Below, in pieces: positions 1 to 6,734 of a stretch of 10,298 nucleotides of DNA (position 1 is its first letter; each line of letters begins with the position of its first letter). The stretch lies in assembly GCA_000431215.1 (NCBI GenBank), contig HF985615.1, positions 58,388 to 68,685 on the forward strand, in the 5' to 3' direction. The notes beneath the pieces are model-generated. The model had not been told where the DNA came from. It did no database searches and worked only from the letters and a program-made list of their open reading frames with translations. The DNA is from Prevotella sp. CAG:1031. GTDB lineage: Bacteria; Bacteroidota; Bacteroidia; Bacteroidales; Muribaculaceae. Both the position numbers and the translations under genes were made by a program.

Positions 1-34
1 CAGCCGTCATTTCTACTTGTTCTTTTTCACTCAT
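1..34 (-). CDS. Start of a phage early-operon gene, cut by the window edge
   Basis: An ATG at 34-32 opens a frame reading MSEKEQVEMTA up to the window edge. It lies one base after the TGA stop of the preceding leftward gene (TGATATG), the same tight spacing seen throughout this operon. Only eleven residues are visible, so no function can be given. The MSE(K/T) beginning resembles two other small proteins of this operon, at 6735-6983 and 6336-6722. Confidence 0.55.
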   Translation of the reverse strand, partial: MSEKEQVEMTA

Positions 35-35
35 A

Positions 36-230
36 TCAATTATTTTTAATTGGTTGGTTTTCTGTTTCGTTGTAGGGCACTTCCTGAATGTCGTACCATT
101 CGATGTCGGGTTCCTCAAGTCCGAAGAACTTGATCACGCCTTGACGGTCAAGGTAGCCTATGTGCTCCGGCGTGCAGATGTGCCCTGTCGTCCTTTCCTT
201 GAGCCGGATTTTCCAATGTCTCTTTTTCAT
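36..230 (-). CDS. Small basic phage protein of unknown function
   Basis: This 64-residue protein begins MKKRHWKIRLKE, a strongly basic stretch, and has a more acidic, polar C-terminal half (residues 37-60, including EEPDIEWYDIQEVPY). It has no transmembrane segment, signal peptide or cysteine motif. I do not recognise the family. It starts 5 bp after the stop of the Gp16-like gene and ends one base before the next start, so it is almost certainly translated as part of the early operon. The antisense frame of similar length has no supporting context. Confidence 0.6.
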   Translation of the reverse strand: MKKRHWKIRLKERTTGHICTPEHIGYLDRQGVIKFFGLEEPDIEWYDIQEVPYNETENQPIKNN

Positions 231-235
231 GTCGT

Positions 236-718
236 TTATGCTTGACCGAGGTTTCCCATCGGGATTATTATAACTTGCTTCCGGGGTTTCTGTGCCGGAG
301 GCTCGGGCAGTTCAACCGGTTTATGGTTGATGCCGCCCTTGCGCTCGATGCTGCGGAGTTTCCGGCGCAGTTCCCGGTGCTCCTCGGCAGTGATATAGTA
401 GAAGTCCTTGCCGATGATCCTGGCATCCCGGCACAAGAGGTTGACACGGTTCCAGTCGGTTGTATCTACGCCCATCTTCTGCATGAGCTTGAGTGTGGCG
501 CTGCGCTCCTTACGGAGTTCGTCTTTCTGTCCGGTCTTGCGCTCGAGGTCCTCGCAGCACTGGTCGTATTCGGCGCGGCTCATCTCCCGGAGGCTGTCGG
601 TACGCCCGTTGGTGTACTGGTACACGATGCTCTTCTTGACATCGTCGCGGTCGCCTATCGGATTGAGAGCCCTGATGGCGGTGTAGAACCTTCCGAAGTT
701 AGTTACCTGCTGTGTCAT
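236..718 (-). CDS. Gp16/GemA-like phage early protein
   Basis: The 160-residue protein begins MTQQVTNFGRFYTAIRAL. The core around residues 19-60 (VKKSIVYQYTNGRTDSLREM, then SRAEYDQCCEDLE) has the layout of the phage Gp16/GemA (DUF1018-type) family: a helical segment, a short 'T.G...L..M' turn, then an acidic helix. A later block, DTTDWNRVNLLCRDARIIGKDF, resembles the C-terminal part of Bacteroidales phage homologues as I remember them. The C-terminus is proline- and lysine-rich. In Mu, gemA lies downstream of B and affects host gene expression and DNA topology; that role here is inference. I chose the ATG at 718 because it sits 4 bp after the upstream stop. An in-frame ATG at 748 would overlap that gene by 26 bp. 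Confidence 0.65.
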   Translation of the reverse strand: MTQQVTNFGRFYTAIRALNPIGDRDDVKKSIVYQYTNGRTDSLREMSRAEYDQCCEDLERKTGQKDELRKERSATLKLMQKMGVDTTDWNRVNLLCRDARIIGKDFYYITAEEHRELRRKLRSIERKGGINHKPVELPEPPAQKPRKQVIIIPMGNLGQA

Positions 719-722
719 AGTC

Positions 723-938
723 TTACTCTTTATTGGGTTTCCAATCAATCGTTACCAAGGCGACAACCTCGCCGGTTCCCTGGCAGTCGGGACATACTAT
801 CGTTTCCGGCTCTTTCTGGCCGCTGTAGAACCAGCCCTTGCCACCACAATAGGGGCAAGTCATCGGACGAGAGCAGAAGCCCTCTTTACGGATGCGTCCG
901 TCCGGCTCAAGTATGATCAATTCTCTTTTCTTACTCAT
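723..938 (-). CDS. Mini DnaJ-type zinc-finger protein
   Basis: The 71-residue protein carries two CxxCxGxG motifs, CPYCGGKG (residues 28-35) and CPDCQGTG (residues 49-56). These are the signature of half of the DnaJ/Hsp40 central zinc-binding domain. One further cysteine (C22) lies upstream. There is no J domain, so it is not a co-chaperone in the usual sense. It most likely folds around a single zinc ion and may act as a protein- or nucleic-acid-binding adaptor. It starts one base after the stop of the RecA-like gene and is followed 4 bp later by the Gp16-like gene, so it is cotranscribed. The fold is clear; the function in the phage is unknown. Confidence 0.75.
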   Translation of the reverse strand: MSKKRELIILEPDGRIRKEGFCSRPMTCPYCGGKGWFYSGQKEPETIVCPDCQGTGEVVALVTIDWKPNKE

Positions 939-939
939 T

Positions 940-1566
940 TCAGTCTAAATTATTTGTCGTTTTGAGAATGCCTTCAAGCCATACAGGGTAGTATGCTCCG
1001 GCTTCGGGGGTAAATCGTCCCTGGCAGTATGCCTTGTAGCCACTGACACGAACCTTGACACCGGCATCGTATTTCAGCTTTTTGGCGGGTTTGCCGAATG
1101 GCTGTCCCTTATCTTCCCAGCTGATGAAGATGAAACACTTTCTGGGGAAGGCAGCCCGTAGTCGCTTGGTGTCTTCATAGGTGAAGCCGGCAGCCTGAAA
1201 ACTGTCGATGACCACGAATTTCGGGCTCTTGGCTTTTTTCAACCTCGCCGTCAGCTCATCAATGGTGTCACTGGTCGCTATCCGGAACCGTCCCTGCACC
1301 TCGTTCATCTTGAACCGTTCAAGACGCTTCTGGAATGACTGGCTGACGCCTTCCTCGTAGCTCATGTAGAGCACGGTTCCGTAGCTGCAGAGTTCCCTGG
1401 ACAGCTGCATCACAAAGCTGCTCTTACCGCTTGCCGAGGGACCATGTATCAGCCACGTTTCATTGTATGCCGGGTAACCGAAGGCGCGCGCCCACTCGCC
1501 GGCCCACGGCAGGGTGTCGTAGGTCTTGGCGAGGACTTCTTTGGGACTGAATGCGCGCTTTGCCAT
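940..1566 (-). CDS. RecA-fold P-loop ATPase (RadA/DnaB-like) of the phage early operon
   Basis: The 208-residue protein has a Walker A motif GPSASGKS at residues 42-49. A following strand ends in the acidic pair SYEEG (69-73), placed like the catalytic glutamate of RecA/RadA proteins. The Walker B strand is KFVVIDSF (116-123), with D121. A later strand, FIFISWED (145-152), fits the sensor strand of the same fold. The 'KKLKYDAGVKVRV' segment near 162-174 resembles the 'K...D..L.L' end of RadA/KaiC-like domains. There is no zinc finger or Lon-like domain, so it is a bare ATPase core. It sits downstream of the transposase and MuB-like genes, with 1-2 bp gaps on both sides. A role in phage DNA replication, recombination or repair is plausible but inferred. 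It is not MuB, which is separately present. Confidence 0.8.
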   Translation of the reverse strand: MAKRAFSPKEVLAKTYDTLPWAGEWARAFGYPAYNETWLIHGPSASGKSSFVMQLSRELCSYGTVLYMSYEEGVSQSFQKRLERFKMNEVQGRFRIATSDTIDELTARLKKAKSPKFVVIDSFQAAGFTYEDTKRLRAAFPRKCFIFISWEDKGQPFGKPAKKLKYDAGVKVRVSGYKAYCQGRFTPEAGAYYPVWLEGILKTTNNLD

Positions 1567-1568
1567 CG

Positions 1569-1958
1569 TTATTGTTCGTCTTGATTGATGTAGCTGAATT
1601 CTCTGAAAAGGACTTTAACCGGCTCACCGACGCCCATCACCCATACACCGCCTTTGTTATCATATCCCGCAGGGGGATTGATAATATCATGGCGGCTCCC
1701 GGGTGTCAGGTTGGCGAACTGAGGTCCGACGGCTTCGCAGTTTATGATTTCAATCCGCCTTGCCGCTTTCACGCAGACGCAACGCTCAAACTTTTTGCGG
1801 AAGCGTTCTGAAATCTGAAGCTCTCCGAAGGACACCATCTTTGCTTTCAGTCCACATTTGCGGCACTGGTAGGTGTCATACATCTCTCGTCCTTCTCGGG
1901 TCACAAGGTTGGTCTTTTCCCATGAGTGACCTCCTTCCTGGAAATTCGCGTATATCAT
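1569..1958 (-). CDS. Conserved-looking phage protein with a zinc-ribbon-like N-terminus
   Basis: The 129-residue protein has CRKC at residues 32-35 and CVC at 60-62, spaced like two knuckles of a small zinc ribbon. A tryptophan/lysine-rich opening (HSWEKTNLVTREG) precedes them. The C-terminal half has no recognisable motif. It overlaps the upstream gene by 4 bp (ATGA type) and ends 2 bp before the RecA-like gene, so it is translationally coupled within the early operon. A nucleic-acid or protein-binding role is only suggested by the cysteines. I do not know the family's function. Confidence 0.65.
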   Translation of the reverse strand: MIYANFQEGGHSWEKTNLVTREGREMYDTYQCRKCGLKAKMVSFGELQISERFRKKFERCVCVKAARRIEIINCEAVGPQFANLTPGSRHDIINPPAGYDNKGGVWVMGVGEPVKVLFREFSYINQDEQ

Positions 1959-2233
1959 TGTCTTTTTTTAAGTTTTGAGGTTTTACGGGGGAACTTATAG
2001 CACCATCCCATGATTTTTTCCAACTTAATGCCCTCGGGCAAAAGTCCAAAGGTGTTGACTTTTACGATACCTAACTTGGGGCATACACGACCTAAATGAA
2101 GGTCGATGTATTTACCATTCTTAAAGACCACCCGAATTTCACGTCGCTTGTTTGCCTTTGTCAGTTCTGATGGGTCTTTCAGTACTCTTCGGCTACCATC
2201 TGCAAACGTGACTTTAACCTTGAAATCCATCAT
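1955..2233 (-). CDS. Small basic phage protein of unknown function, coupled to the MuB-like gene
   Basis: The 92-residue protein begins MMDFKVKVTFADGSRRVL and continues as a run of probable beta strands (FKVKVTF, EIRVVFKNGKYIDLHL, GIVKVNTFGLLP). It ends in a very basic tail (KFPRKTSKLKKRQ). A beta-rich body with a basic tail could bind nucleic acid, but this is inference. Its ATG overlaps the TGA stop of the MuB-like gene (ATGATGG). A second ATG one codon later is an equally good start. I do not recognise the family. Confidence 0.65.
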   Translation of the reverse strand: MMDFKVKVTFADGSRRVLKDPSELTKANKRREIRVVFKNGKYIDLHLGRVCPKLGIVKVNTFGLLPEGIKLEKIMGWCYKFPRKTSKLKKRQ

Positions 2234-3102
2234 TGTCTTTTCAGTTTTTCGATTTCTGTATAGACTCGGCGCAGACCGCCCTGGGTCTTGCGCACGATTT
2301 CGGCGATATCGGTGCCTTCCGGGGCGTTGACTTTCGCCACAATCCTTGCCTGTTCGTTGAGGAAGGCCCGGCGGTCGTCGCTGCTGTCAGGCGTCACCTT
2401 GCAGTAGCGGTCGCCGTAACGGCTCAACATCTCGGTATAGCCGACCTTATGGCACTCTATCGACCGGTTGATTTTTGCCTTGAGTCCGTCAGCGCCCATC
2501 ATATACCAGGCGCAGCAGCGTTCCGTGGCGTTCCACAGTGCCTTCAGCTCCAGAAAAGCCTCATACTGCAGGTCACCGGCTTCGTCAAGGATGATCAGAG
2601 GGGTCTCGATGGAGCGCAGGTAGAAGACGAGGTCGTCATAGACATCCGAATATCTGCCTTTGGATTCCACTCCGAATTCGGCCGCGATTGTGCGGATCAG
2701 CTTGAGCTTGGTCTTCACCTGTGAGCAGTCGATATAGACGGCATTGCGGTGGCTGTTGACATAATACCGGGCAGTGAAGGTCTTGCCGATATTCGGTAGG
2801 TCGCAGAGGATTCCGCTGAGGCTTGACTGCTGGCAGAATTCAAGCTGCGCGGTTACGTACTGGAAGGTCGGGGTCTTGGCTGCCTTCCACTCTATCTCGC
2901 CCCGGAGGCTGACCCCGAGCTTGCGGGCGATGCTTATCCAGTTGGCATCGCTGAGGACGCGGTCGGTCTGTCCGTTCTTGACGGCACTGTAAACCGAGGT
3001 TGTAATACCCAGGGATGCGGCGTGCTTGGCATCGCTCGGGAAGTTCCGGCGGGCATCTGTGATAGCCGCCAGGATTCTTTGTTTGATTTCCGTTGTAATC
3101 AT
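2230..3102 (-). CDS. MuB-like transposition ATPase / target DNA activator
   Basis: The 290-residue AAA+ protein has an N-terminal helix-turn-helix (about residues 24-63, with AASLGITTSVYSAVKNGQ) like that of Mu B. The P-loop ends in NIGKT (104-108), and the Walker B is PLIILDEAGDL (168-178). It lies 25 bp downstream of the MuA-like transposase, the canonical A-B order. Mu B binds target DNA with ATP, delivers it to the transpososome, and protects the phage from self-insertion; the same role is expected here. The P-loop lacks the usual first glycine (CDLPNIGKT, Asp at 101). From memory, Bacteroidales homologues share this CD...IGKT form, so I do not read it as inactivation. The length is close to Mu B (about 312 residues). 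Confidence 0.9.
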   Translation of the reverse strand: MITTEIKQRILAAITDARRNFPSDAKHAASLGITTSVYSAVKNGQTDRVLSDANWISIARKLGVSLRGEIEWKAAKTPTFQYVTAQLEFCQQSSLSGILCDLPNIGKTFTARYYVNSHRNAVYIDCSQVKTKLKLIRTIAAEFGVESKGRYSDVYDDLVFYLRSIETPLIILDEAGDLQYEAFLELKALWNATERCCAWYMMGADGLKAKINRSIECHKVGYTEMLSRYGDRYCKVTPDSSDDRRAFLNEQARIVAKVNAPEGTDIAEIVRKTQGGLRRVYTEIEKLKRQ

Positions 3103-3127
3103 ATTCTTACGGTATTATAATTTCATT

Positions 3128-5134
3128 TTAAGAGTCCTGGAGTCCAATCCGGCTCCAGTCCATTCCGGCAAATCTGCTGTCGGCGACCTCGTCGGCTTCG
3201 GGTGTGACGGCCACAAAGGGCATTTCCACTGCTTCTGCCGGCTCTTGTTGTTCCGTTGTACGTTTAGCTACCCCGACCTGAAGCGCGGCGTTGTCGTTGA
3301 TGTATTTGCCCCACGTTGCCACCTTCTTGCGCTGCTCTACATAGTTGGCGACATCTTCATCGGTCTGCTCTGCCATGACGCGGTTGTAGGTCGGAATCTT
3401 CTCCAATTTGTCGATGTACCGGTCGCCTTGAAATATATAGATATCCTGTGGCGCTCCGTTCTCGTCCGGGAGGTAGTAGGCTGTGACCTTGTAGTTGTTC
3501 GGTTCAAGCTGCTCGAGGATTCCGGGGGAACTGAGCCACCAGTCTTCGTAGCACACCCGGACGGTGGAGTTGCGCCGGATGCTCGTCTCGACACGTTCGC
3601 CGATATAGCGGCTCAAGGTGAGCTTGTCAAACTTCTGCAGTGTCGGATTGATATTGGCTACAAGTACCTGCCATCGGGTCATGCCCGGATATTTCTTTTG
3701 GTTGGGGTGCAAGGTATTGTTCCATTCCTGATTGTCAGCGAGGTCATCTGCCACAAGTTGCTCAAAGGTAAAATACTGCTGATCCTCGTAGGTTTCGTTG
3801 GTCTCGTCGCTTATCTTTTTGCTCTCTGTGCGGTTCTTGCCTTTGCCGTAGAACCTGCCTATCGAGGCGTGGTTCTTGTGGGCTATTGACCGTTTGAAGG
3901 CACCGTTCAGTGGTTCGGCATATTTCTCCTGCGAGTTCTGGGGTGCGCAGAAGTGTACGAAGGGGAAGGCGACACCGGCCCGGAGGAATCCGTCCTTGTA
4001 CTGACTCATAAGGTGCTGCTCGACCTCGATGCCGGCGGGCATTCCCCAGCCGTTGCGCTCGATCAGCCTGAACATGTCCCGGAAGCAGTCCACCACAAGG
4101 CGCTCGTCCTTCTTACGGCCGTAGGCTGCTCCTATTCGGCACTGGCTTACCACATCGTAGGCATAGTAGGCGTGTACTCGCTCGTTGCCCTTCATGCGCC
4201 GCGGAAGATCAACGTCATCCATGGTAACCTGCGACAGGGAGAATTCTCCGTTGTGCCGGTGCATGTGCGGCATCTGCTCGTGCATGAAGGCGGTCCGGCT
4301 GCGGTGGCGTTTCTCAATCAGCATCTTGTTTTTGGGACGGTTGAGATAATTGGCGATGGTGGCATCGCTTGGTATCCATGGTTCGTCACCCTTTTTGGCG
4401 AAGTTCTCGGGATCGAACAGCTCGCCGGTGGTGATGTCATACACTTCAAGTTCCCCGGTGAGGAACATGATATACATTTCCCGGACTGTGGTGTTGTAAG
4501 GTTGGTTCTCAAGACACGCGATTCCGAGTATGACCTGTTCTTCAAGGTGTGTCATCCTTCTGGCGCACTGGTTTCCGAATTTGCCGCTGAGAAGGCAGCT
4601 GTATCCTTCGCGTCTGTATTGGGCGACCTTCTTCCGGAACCTGAACACCGAGGTCGGCAGCGTATGACCGAACTGTTCGCGCAGTCCCTCGATGGCTGCT
4701 GCCATCTTTTCCCACTGGTAGCTTTCGCCGGCGAGTTTCTGAAGGGTGGTCGCACGCTCATGAAGCCGGATACAGCAGTTGAGAACACTGGCATTGACAA
4801 TGCATTCCTCCTTTTTGGCTTCCTTGAGGTCAACGCCTGTCTTGGCGCGGTCGTTGAACCATGCCACGGCCGCCTGATCACGTTCGTAGTTCTCGCGGAG
4901 CCATCCAGCAAGGAGTATTTCGTCACCGGTTCCGAGCTTCTCTTTGACTTCTTCCAGATAGCGGGTCGGCAAGGTCTCTACAACAACGAGGGCATAATTG
5001 CCGGCGCCTTTGCCCTGACGGGCTACTTCAAAACGGCCACGGCGTGCCATTTGCTTGTAGTTAGGTTCGGACATAATGCCGTTTCCTACAAGCTCGTGCA
5101 TCGATACGCATAATCTTCCGCCGTAGTATTCCAT
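3128..5134 (-). CDS. MuA-like DDE transposase
   Basis: The 668-residue protein matches the size of Mu A (663). The N-terminal region (about 1-170) would hold DNA-binding winged-helix domains; residues 25-45 (YKQMARRGRFEVARQGKGAG) resemble the start of such a domain. The RNase H-like core begins near QVTMDDVDLPRR (302-313), which supplies the first acidic residue (D306 or D307). Residue E372, in IEVEQHL, occupies the second position, and E407, in the motif YAEPLNGAFKR, the third, with 34 residues between the last two. A beta-barrel region follows (about 500-590, including YKVTAYYLPDENG and IYIFQGDRYI). A low-complexity C-terminal tail, where Mu A binds B and ClpX, ends the protein. It catalyses strand cleavage and transfer at the phage ends. 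The start at 5134 lies 14 bp after the upstream gene; MSEPNYKQ, 20 codons in, is an alternative start. Confidence 0.92.
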   Translation of the reverse strand: MEYYGGRLCVSMHELVGNGIMSEPNYKQMARRGRFEVARQGKGAGNYALVVVETLPTRYLEEVKEKLGTGDEILLAGWLRENYERDQAAVAWFNDRAKTGVDLKEAKKEECIVNASVLNCCIRLHERATTLQKLAGESYQWEKMAAAIEGLREQFGHTLPTSVFRFRKKVAQYRREGYSCLLSGKFGNQCARRMTHLEEQVILGIACLENQPYNTTVREMYIMFLTGELEVYDITTGELFDPENFAKKGDEPWIPSDATIANYLNRPKNKMLIEKRHRSRTAFMHEQMPHMHRHNGEFSLSQVTMDDVDLPRRMKGNERVHAYYAYDVVSQCRIGAAYGRKKDERLVVDCFRDMFRLIERNGWGMPAGIEVEQHLMSQYKDGFLRAGVAFPFVHFCAPQNSQEKYAEPLNGAFKRSIAHKNHASIGRFYGKGKNRTESKKISDETNETYEDQQYFTFEQLVADDLADNQEWNNTLHPNQKKYPGMTRWQVLVANINPTLQKFDKLTLSRYIGERVETSIRRNSTVRVCYEDWWLSSPGILEQLEPNNYKVTAYYLPDENGAPQDIYIFQGDRYIDKLEKIPTYNRVMAEQTDEDVANYVEQRKKVATWGKYINDNAALQVGVAKRTTEQQEPAEAVEMPFVAVTPEADEVADSRFAGMDWSRIGLQDS

Positions 5135-5148
5135 TTCTCGCCCTTCCT

Positions 5149-5529
5149 TTAGAGTGCCTCTGCCATTCGCTTTATTTCGCCGATCTGACTCAGCATGACA
5201 TGGTCGTATCTTGCCACTACGTCACCTTTGGGACCATAGACCGTGCCTTCGCCGGTCTGCTTGTCAAGGTAGATTTCTGCCCGGTTGGGATAGACCGCAC
5301 GCCAGCAGCTGTCAGAGTCAAAGAAGAATTCTCCCTCTTTGCACACATAGTAGGTGCAGCCGCCGTGGTGTTTGACGGCAGCGAACCGTATCTTCCTGGC
5401 AAGGTCGTTATCAGTGCGGAAGGCGAGGGCATTCTTAACGCAGCGTTCACAGATAGGCTTACCTTTTACCTTGAAGGCGCGCTGCAGGGCCTTGATGCCT
5501 TCCTTGTTTACTGAGATGTACTTGTTCAT
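5149..5529 (-). CDS. Phage early protein of unknown function preceding the transposase
   Basis: The 126-residue protein contains IKALQRAFKVKGKPICERCV at the N-terminus, then ALAFRTDNDLARKIRFAAVK (residues 35-54), then a beta-rich C-terminal half (EIYLDKQTGEGTVYGPKGDV). The first part looks like a small helical DNA-binding module, and the 'D..LARKIR..A' phrase recurs, in my memory, in Bacteroidales phage and mobile-element proteins. This is a family resemblance, not an identified function. A position just before MuA would suit a Ner-like regulator or accessory protein, but no such homology can be claimed. It has four scattered cysteines and no transmembrane segment. Confidence 0.7.
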   Translation of the reverse strand: MNKYISVNKEGIKALQRAFKVKGKPICERCVKNALAFRTDNDLARKIRFAAVKHHGGCTYYVCKEGEFFFDSDSCWRAVYPNRAEIYLDKQTGEGTVYGPKGDVVARYDHVMLSQIGEIKRMAEAL

Positions 5530-5605
5530 TTTCTCACTTATTTTGTATTGATATTTTTGTTAACTTTATGGCCGAATTCCAAATAGAACGTTATGAAGTT
5601 TATCC

Positions 5606-5929
5606 TTAGAGTTCAGCTTGTCGCTCAAACGAACATTTCGGAGACAGCGTTTCATAAAGATATCGCTCTTCCCTTGTCAGTTCTTGACGAACTGAGCGGT
5701 ATTTGCGGCCGCACAGCCGGCATTCCAAGGTATTATCGTCCCGGAGAATTAATTGATGCCCCTGATACATGGGCATGTCGTTGGCAGGCGATTTGGGACA
5801 TGGGTGCTTCTCGCCACGAAGCATTACAGTCGTTGCTGACAACTCTCCGGCCTGCGATAGAAAGTCAATTGCTTTTCTGCACTCTGCAATGGAAGACAGA
5901 ACCATTAGATTTTTTGTCTGATCCTTCAT
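5606..5929 (-). CDS. Small cysteine-containing phage protein of unknown function
   Basis: Taking the ATG at 5929, the protein has 107 residues: a helical N-terminus (MVLSSIAECRKAIDFLSQ), a middle with HPCP (42-45), and a CRLCG knuckle at 70-74 followed by a basic stretch (RKYRSVRQELTREER). One possible zinc site could use C44, C70, C73 and perhaps C99, but the spacing is not diagnostic. The start was chosen because it lies 4 bp after the upstream stop (TGAGACTATG). An in-frame ATG at 5974 would overlap the upstream gene by 41 bp. A gap of 76 bp, larger than usual here, separates it from the next gene. Confidence 0.6.
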   Translation of the reverse strand: MKDQTKNLMVLSSIAECRKAIDFLSQAGELSATTVMLRGEKHPCPKSPANDMPMYQGHQLILRDDNTLECRLCGRKYRSVRQELTREERYLYETLSPKCSFERQAEL

Positions 5930-5933
5930 AGTC

Positions 5934-6155
5934 TCACTTTTTATTGAGTTGATCATTGATTTTGTCGATGGCATCCTTCAGGGCGAAGTGTCCGGCGTTG
6001 AGAGCGTTGTACTGTTTGGAGTAGCACAGCTCATAATCGTTGTGGGTTGCCTCAAACTCATCAAGGATAATGCCTGTGTCGGTCACGTTCCGCTCCAGTG
6101 TCTGAAGCAGCAGCTTGATGGCTTGATCCGTCCGTTGCTCTGATTTTTGTTTCAT
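5934..6155 (-). CDS. Small helical phage protein of unknown function
   Basis: The 73-residue protein is predicted almost entirely helical by eye: TDQAIKLLLQTLERNVTDTG, then ILDEFEATHNDYEL, then FALKDAIDKINDQLNKK at the end. It is acidic overall, with a basic N-terminus and C-terminus. There is no known motif. It is the first gene after the RNA-like intergenic element at 6171-6263, and it runs directly into the next gene (4 bp gap). A short helical protein here could be a partner of the transposition machinery, but nothing in the sequence shows that. Confidence 0.6.
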   Translation of the reverse strand: MKQKSEQRTDQAIKLLLQTLERNVTDTGIILDEFEATHNDYELCYSKQYNALNAGHFALKDAIDKINDQLNKK

Positions 6156-6170
6156 CGGTTGAAAATTTTA

Positions 6171-6233
6171 GTGGGCGGTCGGGGAATCGAACCCCGATAC
6201 TTGCGCCATGGTCGCTCACCTTCCTGGCCGCCC
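6171..6233 (-). ncRNA. tRNA-like element (acceptor plus T-arm, no normal D-arm) inside the early operon
   Basis: Read on the minus strand from 6233, the sequence opens GGGCGGC and closes ACCGCCC, a 6-bp acceptor-like stem with one C-A mismatch at the inner position. Just before the closing strand is a textbook T-arm: stem CGGGG/CCCCG around loop TTCGATT. In the middle is a 3-bp GCG/CGC stem around the 7-base loop ACCATGG, with CAT where an anticodon would be. Position 33 is C rather than T. Only 30 bases separate the acceptor and the T-stem, about 11 fewer than normal, and no D-arm can be drawn. CCA is not encoded. It could be a decayed captured tRNA, a tRNA mimic processed by RNase P or RNase Z, or, less likely, a chance fold. 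It is co-oriented with the operon. Confidence 0.45.
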
Positions 6234-6237
6234 AGAT

Positions 6238-6263
6238 GCCGCCGGCCTTGCAATACCGGCGGC
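6238..6263 (-). other. Strong GC hairpin directly upstream of the tRNA-like element
   Basis: GCCGCCGG (6238-6245) is the perfect reverse complement of CCGGCGGC (6256-6263), giving an 8-bp all-GC stem with a 10-base loop. No T-run follows on either strand, so it does not look like an intrinsic terminator. It lies 4 bases before the tRNA-like acceptor on the minus strand. It is inside the only large non-coding gap (6156-6335, 180 bp) of an otherwise compact operon. It may stabilise the transcript, block readthrough of ribosomes, or be part of one folded RNA together with the tRNA-like fold. Confidence 0.6.
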
Positions 6264-6335
6264 GGTGGAAAATTTGATTGCGATTAGATATCGCTTTTCG
6301 CGGCTCTCTTGCCGCAGGATCGCCCTCTCTTGGGT

Positions 6336-6722
6336 CTAACCCTGTTCGTTTATAGCCTCCTGACGACGCTGGTTGTTATCAACTATGTCGTCAAACCATT
6401 TATCCTCTGCCTGGAGTCTGAAGATTGCCAACTTCGCCACATCAAGAGTGTTCAAAGGGAACATCAGACAGGTGAGTTCGTCATTGTAGGCATTATTGCC
6501 GGTCAGTCCGTAGAATTCATTCATATCCGCACCTTTGAAGGTGATGAATTCCTTGGGGGTTCCGATACCTCTGGCTTCAAGCAACTCTTGGTATCCTGCC
6601 ATCCACTCATTGAGGTCACCGGCACATCCTAAGATGGTGTAATAACTGCCATCGTAGGCCGCGTTGAAAGTCGCCTCGCGATTGTCAGCATTGACTTTCA
6701 GTATTTGTCTTGTCTCACTCAT
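6336..6722 (-). CDS. Conserved-looking phage early protein of unknown function
   Basis: The 128-residue acidic protein has an N-terminal region of likely beta strands (ILKVNADNREATFNAAYDGS), then GCAGDLNEWMAGYQELLEARG (32-52), and a C-terminal part rich in hydrophobics and acids (LTCLMFPLNTLDVAKLAIF, then EDKWFDDIVDNNQRR). The 'GDLNEW..GY' and 'WFDDIVDNNQRR' phrases recur, as I remember, in uncharacterised Bacteroidales mobile-element proteins, so it is probably a real family without known function. There are no membrane segments. It starts 12 bp after the upstream gene. Its TAG stop is followed by 39 open codons in frame, up to a TGA at 6218-6216. Confidence 0.7.
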   Translation of the reverse strand: MSETRQILKVNADNREATFNAAYDGSYYTILGCAGDLNEWMAGYQELLEARGIGTPKEFITFKGADMNEFYGLTGNNAYNDELTCLMFPLNTLDVAKLAIFRLQAEDKWFDDIVDNNQRRQEAINEQG

Positions 6723-6734
6723 GGTTGTTTCACT

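Noticed and set aside
3953..5113. Long open frame of 386 codons on the plus strand opposite the transposase
   Set aside because: The opposite strand encodes a clear MuA-like protein over the whole interval. The antisense product has no recognisable motif and reflects codon bias on the coding strand. The same holds for the plus-strand frames at 242-916, 2233-2724 and 3026-3889.
5930..5974. Upstream start (ATG at 5974) for the gene ending at 5606
   Set aside because: It would overlap the preceding gene by 41 bp, whereas the ATG at 5929 lies 4 bp after that gene's stop, matching the operon's spacing.
6168..6209. A 13-codon reading frame (MAQVSGFDSPTAH) with an AGGAAGG ribosome-site-like sequence upstream
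   Set aside because: It coincides with the tRNA-like fold, is very short, and Bacteroidota do not rely on Shine-Dalgarno sites. It remains the main competing explanation.
6171..6233. A complete functional tRNA with anticodon CAT
   Set aside because: The element is about 11 nt too short, has no D-arm, only a 3-bp anticodon stem, C instead of T before the anticodon, and a mismatch in the acceptor stem.
6216..6338. Stop-codon readthrough of the TAG ending the 6336-6722 gene (39 further open codons to a TGA)
   Set aside because: An open stretch this short is expected by chance in GC-rich sequence. Its predicted tail is low in recognisable structure, and nothing else in the window suggests TAG recoding.
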